From the NCBI RefSeq assembly GCF_018531195.1, contig NZ_JAHDYS010000022.1:1-45152 (forward strand): 45,152 nucleotides of DNA, given 5' to 3'. A program made the translations under genes and the position numbers. The stretch comes from Pelotalea chapellei. Lineage in GTDB: Bacteria > Desulfobacterota > Desulfuromonadia > Geobacterales > Pseudopelobacteraceae. This document shows positions 31,189 through 40,519 of this stretch, one piece after another (positions within the stretch are counted from its first letter, which is position 1; the number at the start of each line of letters is the position of its first letter). The notes beneath the pieces were generated by a model. It had not been told where the DNA came from and ran no database searches. It saw only the letters and a list, made by a program, of their open reading frames with translations.

Positions 31189-33747
31189 TTGGCACCTGAA
31201 CTGCTCCCTTTCCCAATTGTCGGCATCGGCGCTTCCGCCGGCGGACTGGAGGCGCTGGAGCAATTCCTGGCGAATGTGCCCCCCGGGAGCGGCATGGCCT
31301 TTGTCGTCATTCAGCACCTTGACCCGAATCATAAGGGTATCCTGCCCGAACTGCTCCAACGCGCCACCCCCATGCAGGTTCTCCAGATCAGGGACCGTAT
31401 GCGAGTCAAGCCGGACTGCGTCTATGTAATTCCCCCCAACAAGGATTTATCCGTTTTGCACGGTGTGCTGCACCTGTTCGAGCCCGCGGCTCCCCGCGGC
31501 CTGCGCCTCCCCATCGATTACTTTCTCCGTTCGCTTGCCGATGACCGGCAGGAGCGAAGCATCGGTGTGATCCTTTCCGGCATGGGCTCGGACGGCACGA
31601 TGGGCCTTCGGGCAATCAAGGAAAAGGGGGGGGTGGCGCTGGTGCAGGAACCTGCCACGGCCAAATTCGACAGTATGCCGAGGAGTGCCATTGGTGCAGG
31701 GTTGGCCGACCTGATAGCCCCGGCCCAGGATCTACCCACCAAGATCATCGACTATTTACGCTATGCCCGTGTGCTTGCCACAAGCGAATCACCTCTGGTG
31801 GAGAGGGACTACAACGCTCTGGAAAAAGTCCTGATTATTTTACGGACCAGGACCGGCCACGATTTTTCGATGTACAAGAAGAACACCGTGGACCGGCGGG
31901 TAGAGCGACGCATGGGCATTCACCAGATAAAACGTATCGGCTCCTATGTTCGTTTCTTGCAGGAGAACCCCCAGGAGGTGGAGATTCTCTTCAAGGAGCT
32001 TCTGATTGGCGTGACCAGCTTTTTTCGCGATCCGGCGGCCTGGGAACAGTTGCAGAACGTGGCCCTTCCGGCGCTCCTGGCAAACCTTGCGACCGGCGGT
32101 ATACTGCGGGCCTGGTCGGTTGGCTGCTCAACCGGAGAGGAGGCGTATTCCCTGGCCATGATCTTCAAGGAGGCGCTGGAAAAGATCAAGCCCCCCGGTC
32201 ATTTCACACTGCAGATCTTTGCCACCGATCTGGATAGCGACGCCATCAATAAAGCGCGCCAGGGTGTCTATCCCGAGAACATTGTCGCCGATGTGTCACC
32301 TGAGCGCCTGCAGCGGTTTTTCATCAAGGATCAGAACGAATACCGGGTGGGAAAAGAGATTCGCGAGATGGTCACTTTTGCCACCCAGAATGTCATCATG
32401 CATCCGCCGTTTACCAGGCTCGATATTCTCATCTGCCGTAACCTGTTGATCTATCTGACACCGGAACTGCAGAAAAAACTTCTGCCGCTTTTTAATTACA
32501 GCCTGAACCCGGGCGGTGTCCTTCTTCTAGGTACTTCGGAAACAGTGGGCTCTTTCGAACAGTTGTTCACTCCAATCAACAGCAAGATGCGACTCTATCG
32601 AAAACGCGAGTCCGTACTGCCCGCTGAGCCGGTTTCCTTTCCGGCCTCATTTGCCACCGGCCAAAAAGGGGCCCCCATGGAGTTGCCGATGTTGAAACCA
32701 GCAGTTAATCTTCAATCGCTTGCCGATCAGCTGCTGCTGCAGCATTTTTCTCCGCCTGCCGTGCTAACCAACGAAAAGGGGGATATTCTTTATATCAATG
32801 GTCGAACCGGCAAATATCTTGAGCCTGCGGCCGGCAAGGCCAACTGGAATATTTTCGCCATGGCACGAGAAGGGCTTCGTTTCGATCTGGGCAGCGCCTT
32901 TCAGAAGGCTCTTCGCCAAAAAGAGAGTGTCACCGTCAAAGGGCTCAAGGTCGGGGAGGGTGCCGGCAGTCAGACCGTCAACATCACAGTGCAGGCCATC
33001 GAAGAGCCGGAGGCGCTGCGGGGAATGGTGATGATCGTCTTTACCGACGTGGAAACTCCACCGGCGAAGAAAATGTCCGGCGCCCCCAAGAGCTCTTCTC
33101 CTTGCGGTGCCAGGGCTCTCGAACTGGAGCAGGAACTTCAGCAGGTCCGCGAGGAACTTCAGGCCACTCGCGAAGAGAAGCAGACTTCGCAGGAAGAATT
33201 GAAGAGCACCAACGAGGAGTTGCAGTCCACCAATGAAGAGCTGCAATCCACCAACGAGGAGCTGACCACCTCCAGGGAAGAGCTGCAGTCCCTCAACGAA
33301 GAACTGCAGACAATCAATGCCGAGCAGCAATCCAAGATGAACGAACTGTCGCGGGTTAATGACGACATGAGGAACCTGCTCAACAGTACGGAAATCATCA
33401 CCGTGTTCCTGGATAACGAGCTCAAGGTGCGCAGGTACACTCCGGGGGCCGATAATATCTTCAAATTGATCCCGGGTGATGTGGGGCGACCGCTGTCCGA
33501 CATCGTCAACAACCTCATTTATCCCGAGATGACCGAAACAGCCAGCGAAGTGCTGCGGACGCTGGTCTTTTCGGAGAGGCAGATATCGTCCGCTGACGGG
33601 TGCTGGTTCCTTGTGCGTATCATGCCTTACCGCACGATGGAAAACGTCATCGGCGGCGTGGTGATTACCTTTGCAAATATCACCGCGGCCAAGGTGTTGG
33701 AAGCGGAACTGCGCGAAGAAATCTCACACCTCAAAAGTCAGCTTTAA
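31189..33747 (+). CDS. CheB-CheR-PAS chemotaxis hybrid protein
   Basis: The 852-residue protein joins a CheB methylesterase (GIGASAGGLEALE, IQHLDPNHKG, SGMGSDGTMG; about residues 1-190) to a CheR methyltransferase (VDRRVERRMGIHQ, WSVGCSTGEEAYSLAM, IFATDLDSDAI, ICRNLLIYLTPE; about 205-480). A PAS-like region, a long coiled coil with the repeated ELQSTNEE element, and a C-terminal PAS domain follow. It has no kinase domain; the PAS kinase starts 60 bases later. TTG 31189 is the only standard start in this frame; an upstream ATG is one C out of phase. Confidence 0.9.
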   Translation: MAPELLPFPIVGIGASAGGLEALEQFLANVPPGSGMAFVVIQHLDPNHKGILPELLQRATPMQVLQIRDRMRVKPDCVYVIPPNKDLSVLHGVLHLFEPAAPRGLRLPIDYFLRSLADDRQERSIGVILSGMGSDGTMGLRAIKEKGGVALVQEPATAKFDSMPRSAIGAGLADLIAPAQDLPTKIIDYLRYARVLATSESPLVERDYNALEKVLIILRTRTGHDFSMYKKNTVDRRVERRMGIHQIKRIGSYVRFLQENPQEVEILFKELLIGVTSFFRDPAAWEQLQNVALPALLANLATGGILRAWSVGCSTGEEAYSLAMIFKEALEKIKPPGHFTLQIFATDLDSDAINKARQGVYPENIVADVSPERLQRFFIKDQNEYRVGKEIREMVTFATQNVIMHPPFTRLDILICRNLLIYLTPELQKKLLPLFNYSLNPGGVLLLGTSETVGSFEQLFTPINSKMRLYRKRESVLPAEPVSFPASFATGQKGAPMELPMLKPAVNLQSLADQLLLQHFSPPAVLTNEKGDILYINGRTGKYLEPAAGKANWNIFAMAREGLRFDLGSAFQKALRQKESVTVKGLKVGEGAGSQTVNITVQAIEEPEALRGMVMIVFTDVETPPAKKMSGAPKSSSPCGARALELEQELQQVREELQATREEKQTSQEELKSTNEELQSTNEELQSTNEELTTSREELQSLNEELQTINAEQQSKMNELSRVNDDMRNLLNSTEIITVFLDNELKVRRYTPGADNIFKLIPGDVGRPLSDIVNNLIYPEMTETASEVLRTLVFSERQISSADGCWFLVRIMPYRTMENVIGGVVITFANITAAKVLEAELREEISHLKSQL

Positions 33748-33807
33748 GCTGAAGCTCGCACGATCAACGACTAGAAATTTTCGAAAATCTATCAAGGCAG
33801 GAATACT

Positions 33808-35154
33808 ATGCCAATCGACAAAGAGAAAACCTTACAAATGAATCGTGAAGAGCTGCGCCGCCGGGCCGAAGAGCGTGTGAATGCTAAAAGGGCTGGCTTG
33901 TCCCCATCCGAAGGAGAAGAGGCAACCAAGCGGCTCGTTCATGAACTTGAGGTGCATCATATTGAGCTGGAGATGCAGAATGAAGAGCTCCGCCAGGCCA
34001 GGGATGAGGTGGAAACCGCTTTGAAGCGGTATGCCGACCTCTATGATTTTGCCCCGGTCGGTTACTGTACCCTTGACCATGACTGGATCATTCATGAGGT
34101 GAACCTTACCGGGGCCTCCCTTTTGGGGAGCGATCGATCAGGGCTGGTAGGCCGTTCCTTTGAGCTTCGTGTTTCAAGGGAAGACCGCCAGGCTTTCTCT
34201 GCTTTTCTCGGCACTGCATTGGACAATAGGCAGAAAGCTTCCCTGGAAGTGCTGCTCGACAACAGTGATGGCCAATCCCGCTGGGTGCAAATCGAGGCCT
34301 TGTGGGATGAGCTCGGGCGGGAGTGCCGTTTGGGCATCATTGACATCACTGAGCGCAGGCGCGCCCAGGAGGAGCTCGAGGAGAAACGACGGGAACTCGA
34401 AGAGCTCAACAAGGATCTGGAAGCACGCATCGCCACGGCGGTGGATGATTTGCGCCAGAAGGACCAGGTGCTGATTCTGCAGGACCGCCAGGCTGTTATG
34501 GGCGAAATGATCGAGAACATCGCCCATCAGTGGCGTCAGCCGCTTAACACGCTGGGATTGGTTGTCCAACACCTGCCGCTTGCCCACGAGACGGGAAGCC
34601 TAAGCAAAGATTTCTTGGATGAAAACGTTGCAATGGCAATGAAGGTGATCCAGCAAATGTCACGGACCATCGATGACTTCAGGGGATTTTTCCGGTCTGA
34701 CAAGAAGATGACTGTTTTTCATCTCAACGAGGCGATCTCGCATACACTTACTTTCGTAGATAAATCATTCGGAAATCACAAGATCGGTATTGCTTTTAAC
34801 CCAGAAGGTGATCCTGTGATCAATGGCTACCCGAATGAATATGCGCAAGTTCTCCTGAATATCCTGATGAATGCCCGCGATGTCATACTTGAACGCCACC
34901 CGGTGGATGCCATGATTACGATTTATGCGTTTGCAGAAGGTGAAAGGTCGGTGGCGACTATCGGCGATAACGCCGGCGGCATTGCGGAGGAATTTATTGG
35001 AAAGCTGTTCGATCCGTACTTCACCACCAAGGGACCGGACAAGGGGACCGGAATCGGCCTGTATATGTCCAAAATTATAATCGAGAAAAACATGGGAGGA
35101 CGACTGACGGTGCGCAATACCGATAGCGGCGCGGAATTCAGAATCGAAGTCTGA
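33808..35154 (+). CDS. Cytoplasmic PAS sensor histidine kinase (HWRQPLN type)
   Basis: The 448-residue protein has an N-terminal coiled coil (VHELEVHHIELEMQNEEL), a PAS domain (YDFAPVGYCTLDHDW, residues about 70-190), a second coiled coil, the H-box NIAHQWRQPLN (His near 240) and an HATPase domain (NGYPNEYAQVLLNI, IGDNAGGI, FDPYFTTK, GTGIGLYMS). It has no membrane segment or receiver. The position after CheB-CheR suggests that it is the kinase arm of what is one polypeptide elsewhere. Its core is very like that of the kinase at 1603-4122. CAAGGCAGG precedes the ATG. Confidence 0.9.
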   Translation: MPIDKEKTLQMNREELRRRAEERVNAKRAGLSPSEGEEATKRLVHELEVHHIELEMQNEELRQARDEVETALKRYADLYDFAPVGYCTLDHDWIIHEVNLTGASLLGSDRSGLVGRSFELRVSREDRQAFSAFLGTALDNRQKASLEVLLDNSDGQSRWVQIEALWDELGRECRLGIIDITERRRAQEELEEKRRELEELNKDLEARIATAVDDLRQKDQVLILQDRQAVMGEMIENIAHQWRQPLNTLGLVVQHLPLAHETGSLSKDFLDENVAMAMKVIQQMSRTIDDFRGFFRSDKKMTVFHLNEAISHTLTFVDKSFGNHKIGIAFNPEGDPVINGYPNEYAQVLLNILMNARDVILERHPVDAMITIYAFAEGERSVATIGDNAGGIAEEFIGKLFDPYFTTKGPDKGTGIGLYMSKIIIEKNMGGRLTVRNTDSGAEFRIEV

Positions 35155-35155
35155 G

Positions 35156-35240
35156 AGGTTGTTGAAAAACAGCCATCTCGCCGCCGTCCTCGAAAGCCAC
35201 CTTGTACGGCGTAGCGCTGCTGCACCTTTTTGAACAACCT
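35156..35240 (+). repeat. Dispersed palindromic repeat, copy C
   Basis: It begins one base after the kinase stop codon with AGGTTGTTGAAAAACAGCC and ends TTTTTGAACAACCT, an inverted terminal pair of about 13 bases with one mismatch. The internal GTAGCGCTGC hairpin is damaged compared with copies A and B. DNA from 35241 to 35464 shows no further feature except AGAGG before ATG 35465. Confidence 0.78.
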
Positions 35241-35464
35241 GAGTAGCAATAAGTCTACATGTCCCTCGCTGTATCCCCCAAACCGCAAAATTCCCCTGAA
35301 ATGTCGTTTCATACAACTTAATGCTATGAGCGGACTTTATGCAGTTACTTGCTATAATTTAGTGTCCAGCGTCCTTCTTGTGCCGGTCAGGTATCTGACT
35401 GCGAGAGGAGTCTGGCGAGCAATCGACACGGATAAAGTATTAAATATCGATAGAGGTCAACATT

Positions 35465-37240
35465 ATGGGCAAGAAAGGGAATAAAGATCAAAAGGGTGTT
35501 GCCAGGAATCTGCCTGCGGCTAACAAACATGCAGGATCTCCCGATGTGGATGCCAGTCAGCGCAAACAGGCCGCCGATCTGCGACAGGGTACTGCAGGCC
35601 TGCGCCAGGAAGCAGCATCGTTGCGGCAAGATACGGCAGTACAGCGCAATGCCACTGCCGATCAACGCGAAAAAATTGCTGATCTTCGCCAGAATACCGC
35701 CGACAAGCGTGAAGAAATTGCTGATCTGCGTGAAGGTACTGCAGACCTGCGCCAGGATACCGCTGATCTGCGCCAGGATGCTGCTGATCAGCGTGAAGAG
35801 AGAGCCAGAGTAAAAGCTATAAACAGTGAGCACGCCAATGCCAGGATACGAGAGGCTAACGAACGCCTCATCCTCGCTACAATTCGTGCCCAGACGATGA
35901 CAGCGGCTGCCGAACTGGCCACCGCGCAGATGTCGTATATGGCTGAACACGATTTTCTGACCGGCTTGCCGAACCGGTCTTTGTTGACCGATCGCCTCTC
36001 CCAGTCAATAGCGCTGGCCCAACGTCATCAAAAGAAGGTCGCTTTGATGTTTCTCGATCTTGACCACTTCAAGCACATTAATGATTCCCTCGGACATGCG
36101 GTCGGTGACCAGTTGTTGCAGTCAGTTGCAAAGCGTCTGCAAGCAAGCGTACGTCTTTCCGATACGGTCAGTCGTCAGGGAGGAGATGAGTTTGTGGTGC
36201 TGCTTTCGGAAATTGACGGGGTGCAGGACGCCGTACTTTCCGCGGATAAATTGCTGGACGCGATGGTTGAGCCACACTACATCCTTGGCCACCAACTCCG
36301 CGTTAACGTCAGTATCGGTATCAGTATCTATCCCGATGACGGCATGGATGTGGAGACGGTGATGAGAAATGCCGATACTGCGATGTATCAGGCCAAGAAT
36401 AGCGGTCGTAACACCTTTCAGGTTTTTCTTCCTGAAATGAATATTCGCGCAGTAGAGCGACAATCCATTGAGCAGGCGCTGCACCGGGCGCTGGAGCAGC
36501 ACAAGTTCTTGTTGCATTACCAGCCAAAAGTTAATCTTGATACCGGTGCAATTACCGGCGCAGAAGCTCTTATCCGCATGCAGGAAACTGACGACCAGCT
36601 CGTCTATCCTATGAACTTCATCACGATTGCCGAGGAGAGCGGTCTGATTCTGCCGATAGGGAGATGGGCACTGCGTGAAGCGTGTCGTCAAGCAAAAGCC
36701 TGGTTGGAAGCGGGTCTTGACATCGGACAGATTGCGGTCAATGTTTCCTCCAGGGAATTCCATAGCAAGGATTTTTTGGAAGGTCTTATTGCTATTCTCA
36801 ATGAAACCGGTCTGGATCCGGGGCACCTGGAACTGGAAATGACCGAAAGTGGATTGATGCAGGATACGGAGCCGACAACGGTGCTCTTGCACGCGCTCAA
36901 GAAGCTGGGCGTTCATATCGCCATTGATGACTTCGGGACCGGTTATTCCAGCCTCAGCTATCTGATGCGCTTCCCGATTGACACGCTTAAGATTGATCGT
37001 TCCTTTGTGCGTGACCTGGATGATGACGATACCGGCTTTTCCGGCGAAGCCATCGTCAGCGCGGTTATTGCCATGGGCTCGAGCCTCAAGCAGCGTGTCG
37101 TGGCCGAGGGGATTGAAACGCAGCACCAGCTGGCATTTTTGCAATCCCATCACTGTGTGGAAGGACAGGGCTTTTACTTCAGCCGGCCTGTTCCTGCCGA
37201 CGAATTTGCCGCCTTACTGGCAGCCAGGGGAGCACACTAA
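35465..37240 (+). CDS. GGDEF-EAL protein with heptad-repeat N-terminus
   Basis: A 591-residue soluble protein that should make and/or degrade cyclic di-GMP. Residues 30-113 are twelve 7-residue repeats with Ala first and Arg fourth in every unit (ADLRQDT type). The GGDEF domain keeps its signature (RQGGDEF near 239-243) and the EAL domain keeps GAEALIR, NVSSREF, LEMTESGLM and IDDFGTGYSSL, so both activities are possible. No PAS, GAF or membrane part is present, so the repeat region is the only visible sensory or assembly element. The ATG has AGAGG upstream. Confidence 0.92.
   Translation: MGKKGNKDQKGVARNLPAANKHAGSPDVDASQRKQAADLRQGTAGLRQEAASLRQDTAVQRNATADQREKIADLRQNTADKREEIADLREGTADLRQDTADLRQDAADQREERARVKAINSEHANARIREANERLILATIRAQTMTAAAELATAQMSYMAEHDFLTGLPNRSLLTDRLSQSIALAQRHQKKVALMFLDLDHFKHINDSLGHAVGDQLLQSVAKRLQASVRLSDTVSRQGGDEFVVLLSEIDGVQDAVLSADKLLDAMVEPHYILGHQLRVNVSIGISIYPDDGMDVETVMRNADTAMYQAKNSGRNTFQVFLPEMNIRAVERQSIEQALHRALEQHKFLLHYQPKVNLDTGAITGAEALIRMQETDDQLVYPMNFITIAEESGLILPIGRWALREACRQAKAWLEAGLDIGQIAVNVSSREFHSKDFLEGLIAILNETGLDPGHLELEMTESGLMQDTEPTTVLLHALKKLGVHIAIDDFGTGYSSLSYLMRFPIDTLKIDRSFVRDLDDDDTGFSGEAIVSAVIAMGSSLKQRVVAEGIETQHQLAFLQSHHCVEGQGFYFSRPVPADEFAALLAARGAH
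35552..35803 (+). repeat. Coding 21-bp minisatellite, 12 units
   Basis: Twelve tandem 21-base units encode the heptads ASQRKQA through ADQREER. Ala at position 1 and Arg at position 4 are invariant in all twelve. Several units are nearly identical at DNA level (GATCTGCGCCAGGATACCGC-like), so copy number could change by slippage without breaking the frame. Confidence 0.85.
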
Positions 37241-37337
37241 CAGTCGAAGCAATTTGCACTATGGAATGAGTGTGTCACGCCGGAGCCAGGTTCTCAACTT
37301 TTACTTCGACCCAGATCCCGTTATGCTCATTTGATAA

Positions 37338-37640
37338 AGTTTTACCTGTCCTGAGTGTAATGGAGCGTTATGGGAATTGAAGGAAGGGAAATATTTGCGC
37401 TTTCGTTGCCATATCGGTCACTCTTATCTGCCTGAAAGTTTGTTGGCAGACCAGACCAGAGCGGTGACGACGGCACTTTATTCGGCTATGCGGACACTTG
37501 AGGAAAAAATCGCTTCATTGCGCCGGATAGCACAGGAAATAAAAGAAAAGCTGCCTAAAGAGAATCAGAGGTATGAACAACAGGTCAGTGAGCTGATAGA
37601 GCAGAAGATTATAATCCAACAACTGATCCGGAATTTATAA
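37338..37640 (+). pseudogene. C-terminal remnant of a CheB-like protein
   Basis: After an in-frame stop at 37335 the frame reads SFTCPECNGALWELKEGKYL, RFRCHIGHSYLPESLLADQ, then a helical part (ALYSAMRTLEEKIASLRRIA). This is the zinc-ribbon/helical tail found after the CheB esterase domain in stand-alone methylesterases. The esterase domain and start codon are absent. A short protein from 37377 could be made, but function is unlikely. Confidence 0.75.
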
Positions 37641-37749
37641 AGAAAAAAACATCCTGTGGCCACTCCAGAAGAACATCGATTGACAATTAATTAAAATTAA
37701 ATTAATCTTTGCCGGCTTTGCCAGGAACTGGAGTTTACAGGAGGAAACC

Positions 37750-37935
37750 ATGCCCGGCGTTGATGACACGCAAGAAGTTGTGAACGAAGAAGAAGCCCAG
37801 ACCGACCAAACGCAGTCAGAGAATGATTCCATTCCCTTTGTGGTGGGAACCGGCGCTTCGGCAGGCGGAATTGAGGCTTTCTGTGCGCTTCTGGAGGCTC
37901 TTCCCTCTGATACCGGCATGGCCTTTATTCAACTA
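37750..37935 (+). pseudogene. N-terminal remnant of a CheB domain
   Basis: From ATG 37750 (AGGAGG upstream) the frame reads an acidic leader, then PFVVGTGASAGGIEAF, CALLEALPSDTGMAFI, the first 60 residues of a CheB domain. Near 37930 it loses similarity, and the DNA continues in another frame with PAS/CheR-type sequence. This is the left edge of a deletion that removed the rest of CheB and all of CheR. Confidence 0.78.
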
Positions 37936-40291
37936 CATCTACGATCTTGGAAACGGCCAGTGGAATATCCCCGAGTTTCGTCGGCTTCTCGAAGAAATCC
38001 TCCCACGGGAGATATCCTTCAGCGATTATAAAATTGAGCACGATTTTCCCAGGCTGGGCAAGCGGCGAATGCTGCTGAATGCACGCAAGCTTCAAGAAGA
38101 GGGGGGGGACGGCAAGATCCTCCTGGTATTTGAAGAAATAGAATACAGGCAGGGCATCGGAATGGCTAAAGACAGCAAACAGCTTGAAATGGAAATTTCT
38201 CTTGAAAAGCAGATTTCCCAAAATCGGAACCTGAACACCAGGCTTCTTGAACGTGAAGCTGTTATTGATCTTCTTACGTCCGAATTGCGTAATACCCAGC
38301 ATCTTCTGGAGGAGTCCCGCGAAAGTTATGGCGACCTGTATGATTTTGCTCCTGTCGGATATATCACCATTAACCATGACGGGATTATTGAGGAAACTAA
38401 CGCTACTTTTGTGGGAATGATGGGCATTGATCAGCGAACGGTGCTCCGATCTCCTTTCGGCGTTTTTCTCGCTTCAAAGGAAGACCTGGATCTTTTTCTT
38501 GAGCACATGAGCCGTTGCCGCAAGGAAGGGACCAAAATCAACACTGAACTGAAGTTGAAGCACCGCACCGGCGCCGTACTGGATGTACAGCTTTCAAGTG
38601 TTCCCTCTGCAGATTACCCTAAACGTGCCGTTGTGTATCGGACCGGTGTGATAGACATAACTGACCGGAAGCAGGCTGAACGGGCCCGTGAGGAGAGCAG
38701 GCGGCAGCTGCAGCTGATTATTGACGCGGCACCTGTTCCAATCGGGTACCTTGATCGGGATCAGCGCTTCGTGTTTGTGAATGCCGAGTACCTGCACAAA
38801 TTCTCGCTGCAGCAGCAGGAAGTACTTGGCCATACCTTTACCGAGGTACACCGCACGGCTGCTGAAGTACTGTTTGGCGACAGGTTTGAAAAGGGAATCG
38901 CAGGTGTGGCGAGCGAGTTTGAAGGTGAGGTTACGTGTCACCGGTCGGGTGATGAATTTTTCCTGCGGGTAAACATAGCCCCTGATTGCGACCCCGGCAG
39001 TGCTCCATGCGGCATTATTATTGTTGCCACCGATCTGACCTACCAGAGAAGGCTTCTGCAAGAGGCTCAGAATGCAAAACAGTCGGCTGAAAACGCCAGC
39101 AATGCTAAAAGCCAGTTTCTTTCAAACATGAGTCATGAGCTCCGCACCCCAATGAATGGCATACTGGGTACACTTCAACTGGTGCTCGAAGGGTATGCGG
39201 AACCTCTCCAAAGCAGACAGCGCGAGCTCCTGACAAAATCCTATGACGCCGGAAAGTCGTTGCTGCGGATTTTGAACGATCTGCTGGACATGTCCAGGAT
39301 TGAAGCGGGAACCTTGTCTATTGAGCAGGAAAGCATGTGTATCCGGCAATGCGCTCAGGAGGGGGTCGAGCTCTTTGCCGATAAAGCCCAGAAGAAAGGC
39401 ATCAACCTCACCTGTTCCATTGCTGATGAGGTTCCTCTACAGGTATGGGGAGATTATGTCCGTTTGCAGCAGGTTCTCATCAACCTGATCGACAATGCTC
39501 TCAAATTTACTGAGCAGGGTTCGGTGATGCTTGAGATTTCGGCCGGTCCGGGATCTGATGACAGGAGTGTGGAAATCTTCTTCAGGATATCCGATACCGG
39601 CATCGGTATTTCCCCCGACAAAAAAGACCTGCTCTTCAAACCGCTGAGCCAGCTTGACGAGTCTCACACCCGCCGTTACGGCGGCATTGGCAGCGGTCTT
39701 CCTATCAGCGAAAATATCATCCGCATGATGGGTGGAGCTATAGACATCGAGAGCAGCGTGGGGTCCGGCAGTTCGTTTTCCTTCTCGATTCCTTTCCGGG
39801 TGGAAGCTGTTACTCAAGAGCCGGCACCTTTGCAAGCTGAAGAAGTGCCTGTTGCTGCCCCTGTTAATCATTACGGGAAAGTGCGGATACTTGTGGCAGA
39901 GGATGACGTTCTGGCAGGGGAGATTCTGGGGAAGGTTCTTGAAATAGAAGGTTTTGAATGGGATGTCGCCCACGACGGCCAGGAGGCTATCTCGAAATGG
40001 GAAAACAACGACTATGGCCTGATTATCATGGATGTGCAGATGCCGAAAATGGATGGCCTTACAGCGACCAGCATCATTCGTGAAAAGGAAAACGCTGTCG
40101 GCAAACATACGCCCATTGTGGCTATTACGGCTTATGCCAACAAGGAAGATGAAGATTACTGTCTAAAGATCGGGATGGATGCTTTTCTTCCGAAACCGCT
40201 GGATTTGAAGAAAGGTTTGCAGGTGATTACCTGTCTTGTCCAAAGAGGTGAACAGATGACAGATTGTTCAGCTTTTCAACACAATTCATAA
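37823..40291 (+). CDS. Hybrid sensor kinase (PAS-PAS-PAS-HisKA-HATPase-REC), 5' end rearranged
   Basis: The open frame is 822 residues, but its first 35 are an out-of-frame reading of the CheB remnant. Genuine sequence starts near YIYDLGNGQWNIPEFRRLL (PAS-like domain usual after CheR), followed by a coiled coil, PAS domains (YDFAPVGYITINHDG; APVPIGYLDRDQRFVFVN), HisKA (SNMSHELRTPMNGIL), HATPase (NLIDNALKF, SDTGIGI, GIGSGLPIS) and a receiver domain (LVAEDD, LIIMDVQMPKMDGL, PKPLD). All catalytic residues are present. The real start is unclear; it may be unexpressed or made from an internal start. Confidence 0.8.
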   Translation: MIPFPLWWEPALRQAELRLSVRFWRLFPLIPAWPLFNYIYDLGNGQWNIPEFRRLLEEILPREISFSDYKIEHDFPRLGKRRMLLNARKLQEEGGDGKILLVFEEIEYRQGIGMAKDSKQLEMEISLEKQISQNRNLNTRLLEREAVIDLLTSELRNTQHLLEESRESYGDLYDFAPVGYITINHDGIIEETNATFVGMMGIDQRTVLRSPFGVFLASKEDLDLFLEHMSRCRKEGTKINTELKLKHRTGAVLDVQLSSVPSADYPKRAVVYRTGVIDITDRKQAERAREESRRQLQLIIDAAPVPIGYLDRDQRFVFVNAEYLHKFSLQQQEVLGHTFTEVHRTAAEVLFGDRFEKGIAGVASEFEGEVTCHRSGDEFFLRVNIAPDCDPGSAPCGIIIVATDLTYQRRLLQEAQNAKQSAENASNAKSQFLSNMSHELRTPMNGILGTLQLVLEGYAEPLQSRQRELLTKSYDAGKSLLRILNDLLDMSRIEAGTLSIEQESMCIRQCAQEGVELFADKAQKKGINLTCSIADEVPLQVWGDYVRLQQVLINLIDNALKFTEQGSVMLEISAGPGSDDRSVEIFFRISDTGIGISPDKKDLLFKPLSQLDESHTRRYGGIGSGLPISENIIRMMGGAIDIESSVGSGSSFSFSIPFRVEAVTQEPAPLQAEEVPVAAPVNHYGKVRILVAEDDVLAGEILGKVLEIEGFEWDVAHDGQEAISKWENNDYGLIIMDVQMPKMDGLTATSIIREKENAVGKHTPIVAITAYANKEDEDYCLKIGMDAFLPKPLDLKKGLQVITCLVQRGEQMTDCSAFQHNS

Positions 40292-40519
40292 TTATTCCTT
40301 GTTTCTTTCCAACTCAAGTCTCGCCATTATTTCTGCAATGTCTTTATTCAGTTCAAGAATTTTATCCCGATAAAAAACAAGTTGTGCCTTATCCTTCATC
40401 TGGAGTTCATCACCCTCGTCAAAATGAGCAATGACTCTGTTCAAAGCTGATATTTCTGGCTCTTCCGGATCGCACATATGCTGTCTCTTGTAATTTTTTA
40501 TTAATTTGTTTTTTAACAT
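40292..40519 (-). CDS. Small coiled-coil hypothetical protein
   Basis: A 75-residue charged, helical protein (EISALNRVIAHFDEGDEL, AQLVFYRDKILELNKDIAEI) with no signal or membrane segment. Its stop codon directly abuts the stop of the convergent hybrid kinase. An internal ATG would give a 61-residue form (MCDPEEPEIS). No family is recognised. The gap from 40520 to 40792 is AT-rich and should hold divergent promoters, but no site is clear. Confidence 0.6.
   Translation of the reverse strand: MLKNKLIKNYKRQHMCDPEEPEISALNRVIAHFDEGDELQMKDKAQLVFYRDKILELNKDIAEIMARLELERNKE

Noticed and set aside
35552-35803. CRISPR or non-coding satellite
   Set aside because: The 21-base period stays in the reading frame and encodes regular heptads, so it is a protein repeat.
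36122-37153. 343-codon frame opposite the GGDEF-EAL gene
   Set aside because: Antisense shadow of well-conserved GGDEF and EAL domains, with no family of its own.
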